Of a stretch of DNA of 6,307 nt, positions 5,284 to 6,307 are shown piece by piece (position 1 is the first letter of the stretch; every line of letters starts with the position of its first letter). The notes under the pieces are model-generated. The model was not told the origin of the DNA and did no database searches. It saw nothing but the letters and a program-made list of their open reading frames with translations. The position numbers and the translations under genes are program-made. Source of the stretch: Acidimicrobiia bacterium (GTDB lineage Bacteria > Actinomycetota > Acidimicrobiia > Spongiisociales > UBA5794); assembly GCA_030598905.1 (NCBI GenBank), contig JAUVPA010000101.1, positions 1-6,307 on the forward strand, given 5' to 3'.

Positions 5284-6307
5284 TGAGGGTCGAGACGATC
5301 GAGATCGCCACGTTGTCGCTGAAGGATCGGGATCGCTTCACGAGGCGCAGTGCCGTTCCGGATCGATCTATCCGGACGGCGGCCGCAAACGTGGTTGCCG
5401 CGATAAGAGACCGCGGGGACAGCGCCTTGCTGGAATACTCGGCTCGGTTCGGCGGAGGCCTGGCCGACGAGAGACTGCGGATCGACCCGGCCGACCTGAA
5501 GTCGGCACTCGGGTCCTTGTCCGACGACCTGCTGACGGCATTGACACGCGCCGTCGACGCAATTCGCTCCATCCACCAGCCACAGCGACCATCCAACAGT
5601 GTGATCGAGCCCACACCCGGGGTACTCGTCGAACGCCGCTGGTCACCACTGGCGCGCGTCGGCGTGTACGTACCGGGAGGCAGGGCCAGCTATCCGTCGT
5701 CGCTTCTGATGGGTGTCATTCCCGCCCAGATCGCGGGAGTCGACGAAATCGCCGTCGCTACCCCGACTGATGAGGAGCGTCGGGTGAACCCGACCGTCCT
5801 GGGCGCGGCCGCTCTCCTCGGTATCGAAGAGGTCTACGCCCTCGGCGGTGCCCAGGCGATCGGGGCCTTCGCCTACGGAACTGCGATGGTGCCGCGCGTC
5901 GACAAGATCGTCGGACCTGGAGGGCCATGGGTGACCGCCGCCAAGCTCGCCGTGTTCGGCGACTGCGCCATCGACCTTCCGGCCGGTCCGAGCGAGGCGG
6001 TGGTCGTGGTCGACGACACGGCCGACCCTCGCGTCGCTGCTGCAGACTTGTTGTGCCAGGCCGAGCACGGTTCGGAGTCGGCGATTGCGCTTGTCGCTAC
6101 AAGTCGCGAGATCGCGAAAGCGATCGTCGTGGAAGCGGAGATCCAGGTCACAGGCCTCGCCCGAGAAACGACCATTCGAGACGCGCTCAACGATCATGGC
6201 CTTGTCGCCGTTGCCGCCGACCTCGAGAGCGCCCTGCAATTCGCCAACGATTGGGCTCCGGAGCATCTGACTCTCCACGTCGCCGATGCAGCCGACGCCG
6301 TTGCCGC
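5283..6307 (+). CDS. hisD: HisD, histidinol dehydrogenase (3' end outside window)
   Basis: This gene is open from the ATG overlapping the hisG stop (TGATG) to the right edge: 341 complete codons plus two bases of the ~430 usual. The enzyme is Zn-dependent and oxidises L-histidinol via histidinal to L-histidine with two NAD+. Visible landmarks, close to E. coli numbering, are VGVYVPGG (Y129, NAD contact), GGAQAIGA (Q191, NAD contact), PAGPSE (S237, substrate), LLCQAEHG with zinc ligands Q259 and H262, and APEHL with catalytic E327/H328. The second aspartate and histidine Zn ligands lie beyond the edge. Oddity: the conserved GPGN-x-[YF]-V motif reads GPGGPWV (211-217), so the asparagine that contacts NAD (N211 in E. 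coli) is G214. The frame is otherwise intact, and further his genes may follow outside. Confidence 0.96.
   Translation, partial: MRVETIEIATLSLKDRDRFTRRSAVPDRSIRTAAANVVAAIRDRGDSALLEYSARFGGGLADERLRIDPADLKSALGSLSDDLLTALTRAVDAIRSIHQPQRPSNSVIEPTPGVLVERRWSPLARVGVYVPGGRASYPSSLLMGVIPAQIAGVDEIAVATPTDEERRVNPTVLGAAALLGIEEVYALGGAQAIGAFAYGTAMVPRVDKIVGPGGPWVTAAKLAVFGDCAIDLPAGPSEAVVVVDDTADPRVAAADLLCQAEHGSESAIALVATSREIAKAIVVEAEIQVTGLARETTIRDALNDHGLVAVAADLESALQFANDWAPEHLTLHVADAADAVA

Noticed and set aside
5129..5770. Plus-strand frame overlapping the hisG end and hisD start
   Set aside because: It is out of frame with both his genes and Arg-rich. The true hisD frame starts at 5283 and stays open to the edge with all its motifs.
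5643..6278. A 211-codon minus-strand frame opposite hisD
   Set aside because: hisD motifs (QAEHG, PAGPSE, APEHL) are read on the plus strand; the antisense product has no recognisable domain.

Overview
The window is high-GC bacterial chromosome. Dense genes, GTG starts beside clear Shine-Dalgarno sites, a full-length (long-form) HisG, and a TrpR/YerC-type gene fused by overlap to hisG suggest an actinobacterium, possibly of the Acidimicrobiia type. That placement is inference from gene style and order; there is no rRNA marker here.

The left part (about 1-3358) is an accessory, probably chemical-stress-responsive module. A 193-base intergenic stretch contains a strong GC hairpin and a tandem pair of GC-rich hairpin repeats. 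Next, on the minus strand, come an MFS exporter with a C-terminal monooxygenase-like domain (194-1807) and, upstream of it in the same probable operon, an NmrA/HSCARG-type NAD(P)-binding protein (1843-2745). A MarR-family repressor (2837-3358) is transcribed divergently. The 91-bp region between nmrA and marR holds a good sigma70-type promoter for the nmrA-MFS operon. Two operator-like inverted repeats lie over it, 21 bp apart centre to centre, as expected for MarR control of the operon and of its own gene.

The right part (3337-6307) is a histidine biosynthesis locus. hisA lies on the minus strand and overlaps the 3' end of marR by 22 bp. Divergent from hisA across a short AT-rich regulatory region runs a tightly coupled operon yerC-hisG-hisD. 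yerC and hisG overlap by 4 bp (ATGA) and hisG and hisD by 1 bp (TGATG). hisD runs off the right edge. HisG commits PRPP and ATP to the pathway, HisA isomerises the ProFAR intermediate, and HisD does the last two oxidations to histidine. YerC, a small TrpR-superfamily helix-turn-helix protein, is the obvious candidate for a local regulator.

Most notable points: HisD has glycine where the NAD-contacting asparagine of the GPGN motif is expected; a short dispersed repeat is shared between the intergenic region at the left edge and the overlapping marR/hisA 3' ends; and the divergent promoters carry candidate operators for both local regulators. I do not see a clearly new large system; the novelty is in regulation and sequence detail.
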